A stretch of DNA of 64,000 nt from Gnetum montanum (lineage: Eukaryota > Streptophyta > Gnetopsida > Gnetales > Gnetaceae), in NCBI GenBank assembly GCA_015680685.1, contig MNCI01008305.1:89270-153269 (forward strand), read 5' to 3'. The notes below the pieces were generated by a model, which did not search any database, was not told the DNA's origin, and worked only from the letters and a program-made list of their open reading frames with translations. Numbering within the stretch: position 1 is the first letter of the stretch; each line of letters starts with the position of its first letter. The translations under genes were made by a program, and so were the position numbers. Shown piece after piece: positions 31,853 to 42,959 of the stretch.

Positions 31853-32979
31853 TATCTCCATGACTAACTAAAAACTTGTCCTTGAGTTATAAATAAATGG
31901 ATGAAGGTTCATTACAAAAAATGGGGTGACTAAGACTAGATTGGCTACCATTAAAAAATTGGAGTGCCACATTACATAAATTTATTTAAGTGGATGTATT
32001 ACAAAGTGATAAAAGACTAGATGGACATTAAGATTTTAAAACTTGCAAAGGTCTCCAGAAAATTTGTTGAAGATGAATCTTCTTGTTGTTGCTATTGGTA
32101 GAAAATTTTACAACCTTGATTATTATGTTGATGCTTCTATTTTATGCAAAACATTCTTCAAGGATGGACTAAAATTTCTTCTCATCATCCCATGGGTCCA
32201 AAAAACATGTGATGTTGAAGCTTTAATTCTTTTATATGCTATTTTTCCATGGGCATATCCTCCTTTGTCCTCCTCTTGGCCTCTTTTCCTTGTCTTGCAA
32301 AAGACCTTCAAACTTAGGCATTCTCTTTAACATCACCTGTAATCACCAAAGAATCATCATTAGTTTTGGAAAATTTTCCTTAATAATTAACCCTTTTTGA
32401 ATTCCTAGTTAGGTCAAAATTTGAAAAAAATTAGCATATGGGCTCAAGGTGATTTCATATTAATATTATTCCCAAGGCTATGAGGTAACTAAAATGATCA
32501 AAAAACGACATCCTTAGCCTCCACAATGAATGAGCTTAACTTAAAAAGTTCGCAAGTTTTCAAAAAACTAAAACCAAAGGTCTACTTCACAAGATGATGA
32601 GGATATATTGAATTTTGAAATTAGAGGAAATTTCAATATAAAGGCATTAAAGATAATTTGAAATTAATGAGAAGTAGTTATAAAATCATACATAAATTTA
32701 GAGAAGTAGTCCAGGATGTCCTAGAAGCTGTGAGGTACGATTCAGAGCCATGATCAATAAAAGTCATATAAGTGGATCCTCCCCAAAGTAGGCTCATACT
32801 ATAATGCCCTTGCATAACCACTTCTATAGATGTCTATGGGTACCTTAGAAGTTAAATGTAGATCATGCCTTTATTCCAAACAACACATAACTATCTTGGT
32901 AAGGATCCTACATTATACTATACAAAATCATTAGGCTCATAATTACATGCAATAGTGAGGTGAATAATGGAATAAGGAG
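31853..32979 (-). other. Interior of C between LTR and D insertion
   Basis: No coding frame with family resemblance. An open stretch at 32043-32330 has no matching family. The right third is collinear with B 12860-13315. The last bases GGAATAAGGAG abut D's LTR. Confidence 0.5.
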
Positions 32980-34038
32980 TGAGACACCATCAATTTTAGG
33001 CTTCAACACTTTAATTGCAAATTTTTCTAAGAGTCAAAACTTGGCAAAGTCTTCTAAGTGTTGGTGCTACGCTCCCTAGCATAGCCAACATAGCATGCAT
33101 CATAGGGCCTATTTTCTAAGTGTCAACAATAGTTGCACGGAAATTTTTCTAAGTGTTATGCTATGCTCTGCTATGCTTTAGAGCATAGTTAGTGTAGCAC
33201 ACATTTTTATGGCCAGTTTGCTCAAGTGCCAAGCCAAAAATTATTAGGATGGCTTGGGATGGAAGAAATAGTTCTACAAATTTTCTAACTCCTAGGGTTG
33301 TTATGCTCTGCTACGTTCTAGAGCATAGCTAGTATAGCACACATTTTAGTGGCCAGTTTGCCTAAGTGTCAAGTTAGTAGCTATTAAGATAGCTTAGAAT
33401 GGAGGAATAGTTTGGAAAATTTTCTAATTATTGAGGTTGCCCCTCATGCTACGCCCCAGGGCGTAGCCAACGTAGCATGAAGAAAACCACAGATCTATCA
33501 AATTTTTCTAAGTATTCCTGCTACACTCTGCTACAATCTAGAGTGTAGCTAGTGTAGCCAGTGATAGATATCCAATTTTTCAAAATTTGATTAAGTGTTA
33601 TGCTACACTCCAAAGCATAGCCAGCGTAGCATTGTAGAGGAACCTTTGACAACCTCCAAAAGGCTCTAGAGCCTAGCATCAGTCTTCATCTTAGCTCTGA
33701 CATTTCCCCTGCAAGTAAGATTAGCGATTTGTATCTCTTTTGCATCCCCTATAGGTCCGCTAAATTGTACCTACGCTTGACCCTACTTGAAAGAGGGGAA
33801 GATGTAGTCCTAGAGTGCACTATTTTTTGCACTATTTGTAGGTACATTGTGGTCATTCAAACTGTGGCACATGTAGTCTTGGTAGTGTAGTCATAGTTCA
33901 GTAGTCTTTGAGGATTTGTTGTAGTATACTAGAGCATAGTAGTTTCTACTCCCGTGGGAGTGTAGCTAGATCTAGCGTAGCCCCACCTACCCTCATGCCA
34001 CATGGCACTTGATTTGCATTTTGTGCTAGCTCTAACCC

Positions 34039-34046
34039 TATAAATA
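34039..34046 (+). promoter_or_regulatory. TATA box in LTR1 of D
   Basis: CCCTATAAATACCCCTACGC; the matching site in LTR2 is TATAAATA at 55334-55341. Conserved between the LTRs and placed about 740 bases before the LTR end, so R-U5 would be long. Confidence 0.5.
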
Positions 34047-34121
34047 CCCCTACGCTCAACATTTTAGGGGTTGGAAAATCAAAAGGGCATTAGGCATTTT
34101 GGCATTCTCAGCATTCTTTGA

Positions 34122-34187
34122 CACTCTTACACCTAAGCACACTTAGCACTTTGGCACTCTTACACCTAAGCACACTTAGCACTTTGG
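34122..34187. repeat. 33-bp tandem duplication in LTR1
   Basis: Two exact copies of a 33-base unit starting CACTCTTACACCTAAGCAC (34122-34154 and 34155-34187). LTR2 carries a single diverged copy near 55419-55450, so the duplication arose after insertion or was lost from LTR2. Confidence 0.8.
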
Positions 34188-34789
34188 CACACTTCAGGAT
34201 CCCGTCGGACCACTAGTACATGCTGTCTAGCATGCAGTTCACCACTTTTCCCATGGAACACTGCAATAGTGAACTCGGTAGGTTTAGTCCCCATGGCAAC
34301 TATTAGTCCCATAGCCCAAACAACCTAGAGACTATGACTACAATGCTACATTGCCATTGTGCTTACTTGTGCACCATGTACCACTCTCACCTCTTTTCCT
34401 ACAATTGCTACACTTTCCCTGTTTAAGGTGATGCACTTCCATTCTCAAGTTCCGTCACATTTTCAAGCACTTTTTCTTTGGAATTTAGCATAGAACTCAC
34501 ATTTTCTGGTTGTTTTTTATGCATTTACATGTTTACACCACCATTCTTGGGCCAGGACACCCCACTATGCTCTAGCTTGGCCAACCTCGGTGCCCACTAA
34601 TAACACTGTATAAACCCCCTTCACATGTGTTCATTGTAACACCTTGTAAGTCCCTATTCGATCGACAAGACCATTTAGGACACCTAGTCTCCATTTCCAG
34701 CATGGCCCTCGCATGAACTCAAGGTTAGGCTATATGTCCGCTAACCTCTTGATGTTGTAGCCATTGACATTTCTGTTCATCATAGTTTT

Positions 34790-34806
34790 TGGTACTAGAA
34801 GGAGGG
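34790..34806 (+). other. Primer-binding site of element D
   Basis: TGGTACTAGAAGGAGGG begins 7 bases after the LTR end. Element E has TGGCGCTAGAAGGAGGG at the same 7-base distance. The two differences are transitions at a former CG-containing block. I cannot name the tRNA primer. Confidence 0.55.
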
Positions 34807-34812
34807 CCCACC

Positions 34813-35409
34813 TGTTGGCACATTTTGGCCATTTCATGGAACAGGTTGGCATGATAAAACTGGTTAAAATTTTTTGCAATTTGATAGTTGAAAAAGTTAA
34901 TGGAAATTCCCAAAGGTTCCTATTTCCAGCTTGTCAGTCTTCAGGAGATGCACGAAACAAAAGAAGATATAAAGTAAGATCCTGATGACACGGAAATTTC
35001 CATCGATGACTCCTCTCGCATAGTTTCAGGACCAATTTCATCTTTCAAGGAATCCAGAAAAAGTGTAACTTCAAGGAGCAGTGGCAGCCGTGAATTCAAG
35101 GATGATGTAAAAAAAAGAAAATGATGAAAATGGAAAGAAAGAACTAAATATCTTAACTTCATCCTCAAGGACTAGAAAGAAGGGAGATATTGAAGGGGGC
35201 AGATCAAATGTTGAACTAGATGTTTCTCTAACAAGCATGTCTATTTTACAGTGGTAGGGGGGTAAACTTGTATAGCACACACACATACTCACATTAACTA
35301 CTGAGTTCATTTGGAGGTATCTGGGCCTTGGTGTTGCCAGAGACCAGCAGGCACCTAAATCCTGTTCGAGGACACTCGTTGGTGGTCGCGTCCCAAACGG
35401 TCGCCAACA
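34813..35409 (+). repeat. 5' LTR of element E
   Basis: 597 bp, TGTTGGCACATTTTGG to AAACGGTCGCCAACA. It is the same length as the 3' LTR, with substitutions only. It includes a CA-rich patch GCACACACACATACTCACATT. Confidence 0.95.
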
Positions 35410-35416
35410 ATTCTTT

Positions 35417-35433
35417 TGGCGCTAGAAGGAGGG
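35417..35433 (+). other. Primer-binding site of element E
   Basis: TGGCGCTAGAAGGAGGG, 7 bases after the LTR. Same type as element D's site. Confidence 0.6.
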
Positions 35434-35534
35434 CTGAAAATTAAGCCTCTAGGTTCATAAGCCTTGTAATTTTAGTACATCAACAATCCTTTGTTACTAT
35501 AAAGGCTTAAGAAATTAGATACTATTTTCAGTTC

Positions 35535-36317
35535 ATGATCAAGAAATTTCATAGTTTGGAAAGTTCCAAAGTTTCAAAGGATATTCTAGATTCTAAGATT
35601 GATTCTTCATCAGAAGAAGAAGAAAAGAAAGTTTCTGAATTGGGAACAAGTATTGGAGTGAAAACTAGAAGATCAAGAAGATCACCCATTATATCTAGTT
35701 TATCAATTCGTAAGAGAAGATCTAGAAAGTCTAAGAGTTCAACATTTCAAAGGAATAGGATGGCAAATCCTTGGCAAGGAGTTACACCATTAGGATTTCA
35801 AAATTACAATGATATTCCTAAGGTAGTTTACAATTATTTGCCTGAGCCTTTTATTCCTGGAAAAGCTTATTTAGCTGAAGAATATATTCACCTGTTTGAG
35901 TTAGCTTTAGCTCATGCAAATATTCAACATGAAGATCAAGCTTGTAGGTTGTTTGTATCAAATCTAAAGGATATGGCTCAGATTTGGTATTCAAACTTAC
36001 CAAGCAATAGTATTACAAGTTGGGATGACATGAAGAATCTTTTCTTGGCCCAGTTTGGTAATCAATTAGATCAACAACAACTATATTGTGGGCTAATACA
36101 AGCTAAGCAAGGAGTTAAAGAGTCAATTAGAGATTTCAATATTAAGTTTCAACGAATTTGTGGACTCTTTCAAAGGCAATATAGGCCATCAGAAGAAATG
36201 CTTAAGGAAACTTACCTTAAGGCTGTCAACCCCAACATTTCAATTTGGTTAAGGAGAACTCCAAACATGACTATACTAAATGACTACTTCAGTGAAGCCA
36301 TACAGTTAGAAAAATAA
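35535..36317 (+). CDS. Element E gag, first part
   Basis: 260 residues from ATG 35535 to TAA 36315-36317. The N-terminus is Ser/acidic (SSSEEEEKK, residues 24-32), then Arg/Lys-rich (46-70). The Retrotrans_gag capsid domain covers about residues 110-235. It has ACRLFVSNLKDMAQIWYSNL (136-155), SWDDMKNLFLAQF (162-174) and the GLIQAKQGVKESIRDFNIKF stretch (186-205). No frameshift. The next frame (36318-37808) is in the same phase, so the TAA is a single in-frame stop inside one gag-protease protein, plausibly CAA to TAA. The protein would form the element's particle. Confidence 0.85.
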   Translation: MIKKFHSLESSKVSKDILDSKIDSSSEEEEKKVSELGTSIGVKTRRSRRSPIISSLSIRKRRSRKSKSSTFQRNRMANPWQGVTPLGFQNYNDIPKVVYNYLPEPFIPGKAYLAEEYIHLFELALAHANIQHEDQACRLFVSNLKDMAQIWYSNLPSNSITSWDDMKNLFLAQFGNQLDQQQLYCGLIQAKQGVKESIRDFNIKFQRICGLFQRQYRPSEEMLKETYLKAVNPNISIWLRRTPNMTILNDYFSEAIQLEK

Positions 36318-36323
36318 CTGAAC

Positions 36324-37808
36324 TTGAATCCTGAAGAAAATATTGAAATTCCAAAAAGGGAAGAAAGAGTTATGATTCCTATGCAAGATTTTACTCAATT
36401 TAAAGCTTTACCAAGTCCATCTCACATTAATGAAGAGCAAGAACATGAAAGAGTAGGATCTGAAAAAGGACAATTAATGAGAGATATGTCTAACAAAATA
36501 GTGAAGCTTGAAAAAGCATTGGCAAGAGTTAATATCAAGGAAGAAAGGAAAAATAGAAAGCATAAACATCAAGACACTAAGTTAGTAGATGATGAAGATG
36601 AAAGTGGTCTTATTATGTCCAACTTTCTTGATATTGAATCTAATGATGAGTTATCTAGTGTTCACTATGCGAGTAAATCTTCAAGCAATGGATCTAGTGA
36701 TACTTCTTCTCTATCAAGTTCTGAAGAAGATATATCTTCAGATGAGGAATGTAATAACAATGAGGAAAATGGATATAGTCTTCGATCTAAGGAAAGAATA
36801 ACTACTTCTAGACCCTCAAATGTTATTACTGATCCATCTACTAAGAGAAAAGCTTTTGAGCCAAGTAGAAGAGATAAGGATAAAGGTAAAGACAATCAAG
36901 TGGAGCAAAGCACTCCAAATCAGTCTTTTCATAAATGGATAAAGAGGTCAAGCTTTATTGGTGACAGAGAGTATGATTTTATTAAAGACCTTAAACATGT
37001 CAAAGCCAATATTAGCCTTTATCAGTTGCTTCAAATAGGGGATCAGCAAAGAAAGGCTTTAGAATTCATTAAAGGTAAAAGGAGAGCTAGAAAATCAGAG
37101 TTAAGTTATGTGTCTAACAATGATGAAAAGCTAAGGACTTCATATGATAAGGAAGCTCCTCCTTTCCTTTTGACAATGAAATTAAATGATAAGTACTTAC
37201 ACAATTGTTTGGTTGATTCTGGAGCTACATCTACTATAATGCCATTATCTATATGTAAGAAACTTGGTTTGATTCCTGAAAAATCAAACAAAAAGATTGT
37301 TCAAGTGGATAAAAGTAGAGTGAAGATTGTGGGTCAATTGCCAAATGTTCTATTGGAAATTGCTTCTGAACCCCGCATCAGAAGTAGAGTAACTATTCAA
37401 GTGGCAGATATACCAGATTCACATAGTCTCTTATTGAGTAGAAGTTGGAGCAAGAATTTCTCAGGTTACATATCAACAGATTATTCTCACATGTGGCTAC
37501 CTTGGAAAGGAGAACCAAATCAAATATACATCTATAGTGAACCTTTCATGATTGATAACATTACTTCAAATGGAAAAAGTAAGATGGTTGAAAAAGGAGG
37601 TGTTGAAAACAAAATTTGTACACTCCAAGAAAATGAGAATTCATTTGAGAAAGAAGGTGAGAGGATTGCTGAAGGCAAATCTCAAGAGGATCAAGTTGAA
37701 AACTCTAGTGAGCCAAAAAGTAATAGAAATATTGCTTATGAGAGGGTTAGAGATATGAGGATTCCTACCAGCGTAATCCTCCCCATTCTCTTCCCATCTC
37801 AAGAATAG
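36324..37808 (+). CDS. Element E gag C-terminus and aspartic protease
   Basis: About 494 residues in the same phase as gag; the listed start (TTG 36324) is only the first possible one after the stop at 36315. Residues 50-100 are charged and helical. Residues 110-150 are Ser/Asp/Glu-rich (SSVHYASKSSSNGSSDTSSL), with no CCHC knuckle visible. The retropepsin active site is NCLVDSGATSTIMPLSICKK, with DSG at 37215-37223 intact. SLLLSRSWSKNF is the flap-side segment, and YISTDYSHMWLPWKG with PNQI is typical of plant Ty3 proteases. After it come about 70 charged residues and TAG at 37806. No RT follows; 205 bp later the 3' LTR starts. Confidence 0.85.
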   Translation: MNPEENIEIPKREERVMIPMQDFTQFKALPSPSHINEEQEHERVGSEKGQLMRDMSNKIVKLEKALARVNIKEERKNRKHKHQDTKLVDDEDESGLIMSNFLDIESNDELSSVHYASKSSSNGSSDTSSLSSSEEDISSDEECNNNEENGYSLRSKERITTSRPSNVITDPSTKRKAFEPSRRDKDKGKDNQVEQSTPNQSFHKWIKRSSFIGDREYDFIKDLKHVKANISLYQLLQIGDQQRKALEFIKGKRRARKSELSYVSNNDEKLRTSYDKEAPPFLLTMKLNDKYLHNCLVDSGATSTIMPLSICKKLGLIPEKSNKKIVQVDKSRVKIVGQLPNVLLEIASEPRIRSRVTIQVADIPDSHSLLLSRSWSKNFSGYISTDYSHMWLPWKGEPNQIYIYSEPFMIDNITSNGKSKMVEKGGVENKICTLQENENSFEKEGERIAEGKSQEDQVENSSEPKSNRNIAYERVRDMRIPTSVILPILFPSQE

Positions 37809-37999
37809 TCCATGAACAAAGGACTTAATAATGTACAGTTTGTTTGTTTTGATAGGAATGAGGTTTTTATACCATCAAACCTTTCATTTGATGGAAATTT
37901 TCCTCCAAAAAGATTTATTAGTTCAGATGTAAAAATTCAATAAAAGCTTCAATACAGTTCAATTTCAAAATGAGGCTGCATAAATTTCTTTATGCTTTT

Positions 38000-38013
38000 A
38001 AAGGGGGCAGAAA
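38000..38013 (+). other. Polypurine tract of element E
   Basis: AAAGGGGGCAGAAA immediately before TGTTGGC of the 3' LTR. Confidence 0.7.
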
Positions 38014-38610
38014 TGTTGGCACATTTTGGCCATTTCATGGAATAGGTTGGCATGATAAAACTGGTTAAAATTTTTTGCAATTTGATAGTTGAAAAAGTTA
38101 ATGGCAATTCCCAAAGGTGCCTATTTCCAGCTTGTCAGTCTTCAGGAGATGCACGAAACAAAAGAAGATATAAAGTAAGATCCTGATGACACGGACATTT
38201 CCATTAGTGACTCCTCTTGCATAGTTTCAGGACCAATTTCATCTTTCAAGGAATCCAGAAAAAGTGTAACTTCAAGGAGCAGTGGCAGCCATGAATTCAA
38301 GGATGATGTAAAAAAAATAAAATGATGAAAACGGAAAGAAAGAACTAAATATCTTAACTTCATCCTCAAGGACTAGAAAGAAGGGAGATATTGAAGGGGG
38401 CATATCAAATGTTGAACTAGATGTTTCTCTGACAAGCACGTCTGTTTTATAGTGGCAGGGGGGTAAACTTGTATAGCACACACACATACTCACATTAACT
38501 ACTGAGTTCATTTGGAGGTATCTGGGACTTGGTGTTGCCAGAGACCAGTAGGCACCTAAATCCTGTTCAAGGACACTCGTTGGCGGTCGCGTCCCAAACG
38601 GTCGCCAACA
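38014..38610 (+). repeat. 3' LTR of element E
   Basis: 597 bp, collinear with 34813-35409 with no gap. Right target duplication CCACC is 38611-38615. Confidence 0.95.
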
Positions 38611-38615
38611 CCACC

Positions 38616-39111
38616 ATTCTTTCTGCATTTAGTGGTAGTCCGACATGCCTTCTACACCTCCATTACTAGTTTTGAGCTAGTGTAGATGTAACACTCCTGT
38701 GGACCTGCCATGGCAATAACTGGATCCTAGGCTAGTGTAGGAGTTATCTGCAAGTCAGTTGGTGTAGATTGGTCCTAGTTGTCCATTTCCCTAGAACCCT
38801 GCAGGACAAAAGCCCAAGTGCATCTGTTGTGTTCAAAACTCTAGATGCTCTGGAGAGTGTAACAAGTTCTTAGTGAGAACATAGCAACCTATAGTGTAGC
38901 AAGCGTAACACTAGAGTTTATCATTTTTTAGCAGCATTTCTAGAGTTTTCCATTTCTAGCCTATTTTTACAACTTTTCAGCACTTGTTTACTTAGCCATT
39001 TTTCCAGCATTCTCTACACTTTAACATTTTCTATTTAGCACTATCATTTCTTGAATTTTTACTTATCATAGTAGCATGAATCCCATGCAACCTTTCAACC
39101 TCTTCTCTAAG
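38616..39111 (+). other. 5' leader of element D
   Basis: Continuation of D's untranslated leader after the E insertion. It repeats GTGTAG-type words (GCTAGTGTAG, AGTGTAGCAAGCGTAAC) that are also common in D's LTR. No coding frame. Confidence 0.45.
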
Positions 39112-42100
39112 CATGGAGGTTACCCATCCTATCCAGCAAGTAGTAGAGATTGATCCCCCACCTAGCCCTATACTGGCACAATGGTAGTTACTCAGACTAC
39201 GCAATCAACTGCTTGAGCACATGGAACTCGATGATGAAAAATACAAGTTTCTTTATGCAAAACTTCAAGCAAGTCTATCCCTAGACTACTAAGAACTAGA
39301 TGCTAAGCAAAGCTTTGAGATTATACACCGAAATGGAAAGGAATTCCTCCCTACACCTGACACTTTCATTCCACTTACTAACAACTTTCGGTAGCTACTG
39401 GACCAACTCATTAGAAAAAGTGGGCCTAATGAGCTTGATGTAGTAACAGACTATGATGAGCCCTTGTAGGATGGACAAGATGAATTTGAGGCTTGTTCAA
39501 AGAGTGAGAACCCTTTTTACACCTTTTCCAACAACCTATTTCTAGTTTAGTCCCACACCAGTCCTAGTCATTTACCTTCTTTGAGGTAGCTGTGTCACTC
39601 TCACCTCCTAAATCCACACCTATGGTGATGAGCCACCAAGTACTATAAGTACACCATGGTGCAAGACCATTTGGCACCCTTCCCTTCATCATCTTAGCCC
39701 AATTTTCACAGTCTTCCATGCTAGCATCTGTGATGCCAACATAGCCATATGTGCACATGGTGCCCTTCTCTTAGCCACACATGAGCTAGGTGTCCTTCAT
39801 CTCACCCATCTCGTTGGCACCTCCCACAACAGCCCAAGCTACAACCACGTGGTGGGTCCTAGCCTCTATGCCTATGGCACAACAACCACACATGCAACAA
39901 TGCATGTAGTAGCACACACAACAAGCATCCCAAATGGTTGCATAGTCCACAGCAGGATTGTGGGTCATTCAAATGACACAATGAATAGTGCAACCGGTGC
40001 AACCCGTTGTATCTACCCTGAGTTTGGACCAAGCGTTCCAACTCATCCAAACATTAACTGAAGAAGTTAAGTGGCTTAAAGCTACTAACTTCAAAATGGT
40101 CCACATGATGAACTTTTACCAGGATGACCCCATCAATCCTATAGTCCCATCACTGATCCTACCTCCCAGGGTCCAACTTTCCCATTTCACCAAATATAAT
40201 GATGAGGGGGACCCCAATGTCCACATCATGACTTTTTGCTTTGAATGCCTACTCCTACAAGCATGGCCACATGTGATCATCTATGTCTTTGCCATGTCCT
40301 TAACTAGTAAGGTGCTTGACTAGTACCGTGGACTTCCCAAGGCTTTCATATCTAGCTTGGAAGAATTGCTTTACCAATTTTTTAACATGATTCAAGTATA
40401 AAGTGAACCTGAAGCCACCCTAGATCAACTAATGGACATCAAACAGGGTCTTCTAGAGCCTATGCAAAAGTTCATTCAATGTTGGAGAGCTGCACTCAAT
40501 GAAATCCACTAGCCAATAGTAGAGATCCAACTTTTAGCCATCTTTAAGGATGCATTAAATGAGTTCATTCAGTTAAAGTTGTATTATCTAGCCCTATGCT
40601 CCCTAAGACAAACCTTTGCTTAGACAAAGAGCATTCAAGATGCAATGGAGGCCAGTAAGGACCCAGCCTATGTGGCCTACAAGAATGCACATGAGAAGAA
40701 GGACAAGAAAAAGGGCAAGGCAATTACAACCGTTGCAATGGTGGTTGATGAGGCTAAACCCAACAATGCTAAACCAATGGCCAAGGCACCTAAGGCCCTA
40801 GCCAACAACAATAAAGCATCCAGCTCTGGTGCTATGTGAACAAACCAATTCACACCCTCAGTAGCCATGGGGCAAGTCACCCCAAGGTCAAACTTTAAGT
40901 GCAAGGATTGCTCAAAGTATACCTTGCTACCCATTAAGCCATCTGAGCTTTTGGACCAATGACTTTGTGCTGGGTGCATCCAACACAAGTAGATGTCTGA
41001 GGACACTCACAACCACCATGAGTAATACTACGAAGTCCTTAGAGACCCCTCAATAGCCATGCCAGACAAGCCCCCAATTCCTAAAAACTTTAGGTTGGAC
41101 TAGTTTTGCAACTATCACCAACTACATGACCATGATATGAATTATTGCTTGGCCTTAAAGGATGACATTTAGCACATGATTGATTAGGGTAAATTGGTCA
41201 TTGATGATAGCAATCTCGTGTGCCTAAAAAACTAGCCAATGAAGGTCTATAAAGACCCTCTTAACACTAACAGTGTAGGCTATGTTATCAATGCCATCAA
41301 CATTGATGATGATGCAGAATCGGCACATGAATTATTTGTGGTTCATGTGCCCTCTGGTAACACTAGGGCCTTGGTGTCAACTAGTCCACAATCCCCTTTT
41401 GTCATCGGAGCATCACCATGGGCACCCATGACACCCTTTGTGGTTAGAGCCCTACAACACATCATGGTGATAGCAACCTAGACACCCTTTGTCATCAGGG
41501 TACCATGATGTGTTAACTCCCCACCTACTCAGGGTATGGTAATGGGAACTATGTCACACCCTACCTACCCAAAGCCATATCTCACACACAATGATAGATA
41601 GTCTAAGTTGCAATCCAAGAGGCCTGACTAGCATATCACCAACAAGATGATTAGGGAACATATGGAGTTAGGTCCTCCTAAGCCCATCCCCTTGTCCGCC
41701 ATACCCATGGCCTCATCATCTTAGGACACCAATGCAAGTGCAAGCAACCAACAATCGAGTATTGAGGGTCGGAAGCTAGCCACATAAGCAAAGTCTAAAT
41801 CTCCTTCTTAGAAGATCCATCTCTTGGGCTACATGAAGGAAGTAAGGGCTAGCAAAATAGTAGACAACGGAAAAGACTTCCTAGATGCACTAACATAGGT
41901 CAAGCAGGCTCTGAAACAAAAGAACACAACTCTGAGCCTATATGACCTAGTGATGACCTTCTCTACTCATTGTGAGGCATCTATTCTGGTCAAGGAAGAC
42001 ATTCTAGTGGATGAAGAAGCCATTCACACTGTGATGCTTCCCCATACAACTTAGGAATCAAGTTCAACACCCCTAATGTTTCACAATTAGGTAGTTAAGG

Positions 42101-42770
42101 TTTACCTTGAAAAGGGTTAGGTTACTAGTGTGCCGATGTTCATAACCATTCATGTCGGGTAGTGTAGAATCAACAGGGTGCACGTCGACAATGAGGTGAT
42201 GACCAATGTCATCCCATTCCTGGTCATTGAAAAACTTGATCTCATTGACCAAATCAAGCTAACCAAGATGACGTGCCTAAAATCCTTCAATGGGTCATGC
42301 ATTGTTGTGAAGGGAATAGTCATGATAGCTTTCATGGTAGGGGAGCAATTCCCCACTACTATCGAGTTCATTGTCATCGAAGAGATGCCCAGGTTCAACA
42401 TGATCCTAGGGAGGTCCTAGCTAGCCCAGTTATGGGCTCTCTCTTCATTCATCCATCAAGAGATCCACCTTCCCTATGAAGGTGAAGAAGTGGTTACATA
42501 TGGCAACAATGCATCTTTCCTAACCATCAACAACATCGATGCAAAGCAAGGGTTGAAAGTATAGTTTTCTAATGACACACCACCTATTTGGAATGAAAGC
42601 CAACTTTGTTCAAATGATCCATTTGAGTAACCAAACAAAGCGAGCAACCTCCCTAAGGAAGCTCTCTAGGTAGAATTGCCCTTTAGTACCATTGATGAAG
42701 GTCTAGGCGAGTATTGCCTTGTGTCTCCTAGAGCCGACACACCTCTTAACCCACATTGGGTTATGAAATA
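39112..42770 (+). pseudogene. Element D gag-protease
   Basis: The start is probably ATG 39112. The N-terminal part reads LLEHMELDDEKYKFLYAKLQ. After a frame change a Gln/Met/Pro-rich part (39570-39985) runs into the capsid domain: HFTKYNDEGDPNVHIMTF, YRGLPKAFISSLEELLYQFF, then PEATLDQLMDIKQG (40180-40455). CNYHQLHDHDMNYCLALKDD at about 41106-41165 is the zinc-binding C-x2-H...H-x4-C block of plant gypsy gag. The protease region (42150-42480) reads HVDNEVMTNVIPFLVIEKL, then FNMILGRS at about 42392-42415. Its catalytic triplet is DNE, not DSG/DNG. About 25 mostly TAG stops interrupt one main frame, which ends near 42770. Confidence 0.7.
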
Positions 42771-42959
42771 ATTACATGACTAAGGTATCCCCTTAGTTCA
42801 TTCACATGTCTTGTTCACCTCTTGCTTTTGCTTATACAGTTACGTTTGCATAGTTTCTTGCATCTTGCATTAGTTATTTCATTTCTTTAGTTTATGTAGT
42901 CCGATTTAGCCCTTTCATGCATCAAAAAACACTAAGACACAAGAAAAAACAAAAAGAAA

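Larger units (their letters stand above)
30824..32979 (-). mobile_element. Element C, left half (3' LTR and 3' interior)
   Basis: This is the B-like element whose interior is cut at 32979 by element D and resumes at 56045. After the LTR the interior resembles B's non-coding part: ACTTGTCCTTGAGTTAT follows the LTR as in B (ACTTGTCCTCGAGTCAA). GGATCCTCCCCAAAGTAGG and ATAATGCCCTTGCATAACC at 32777-32820 match B at 13105-13152. ORF3 is not visible in C, so C is more reduced than B. Confidence 0.65.
32980..34782 (+). repeat. 5' LTR (LTR1) of element D
   Basis: Starts TGAGACACCATCAATTTT and ends CTGTTCATCA, 1803 bp. It contains several copies of a stem-loop motif (GCTATGCT...AGAGCATAG) between 33050 and 33620, including CTATGCTTTAGAGCATAG at 33171-33188, an 18-mer one base from palindromic. 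TATAAATA is at 34039-34046. A 33-bp unit occurs twice in a row at 34122-34187; LTR2 has it once. Confidence 0.8.
34813..38610 (+). mobile_element. Element E: young non-autonomous gag-protease LTR retrotransposon (TR-GAG type)
   Basis: 3.8 kb with 597-bp LTRs at both ends, each TGTTGGC...GCCAACA with 7-base perfect terminal inverted repeats. The 5-base target duplication CCACC (34808-34812 and 38611-38615) is perfect. Inside are a primer site, one long gag-protease frame and a polypurine tract; RT, RNase H and integrase are absent. A hand count gives about 21 differences between the LTRs, about 3.5 percent, far less than in B or D. It lies just 6 bases after D's primer site. Elements with gag but no pol are known in plants as TR-GAGs and need enzymes in trans. 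Confidence 0.9.

Noticed and set aside
32043-32330. 95-residue plus-strand open frame in element C interior
   Set aside because: It has no domain and sits in the part of C with no coding function in related element B.
34782-34813. Clean 5-base target duplication for element D
   Set aside because: Left flank AGGAG and right flank CAAGA do not match; the insertion is supported by the split of element C instead.
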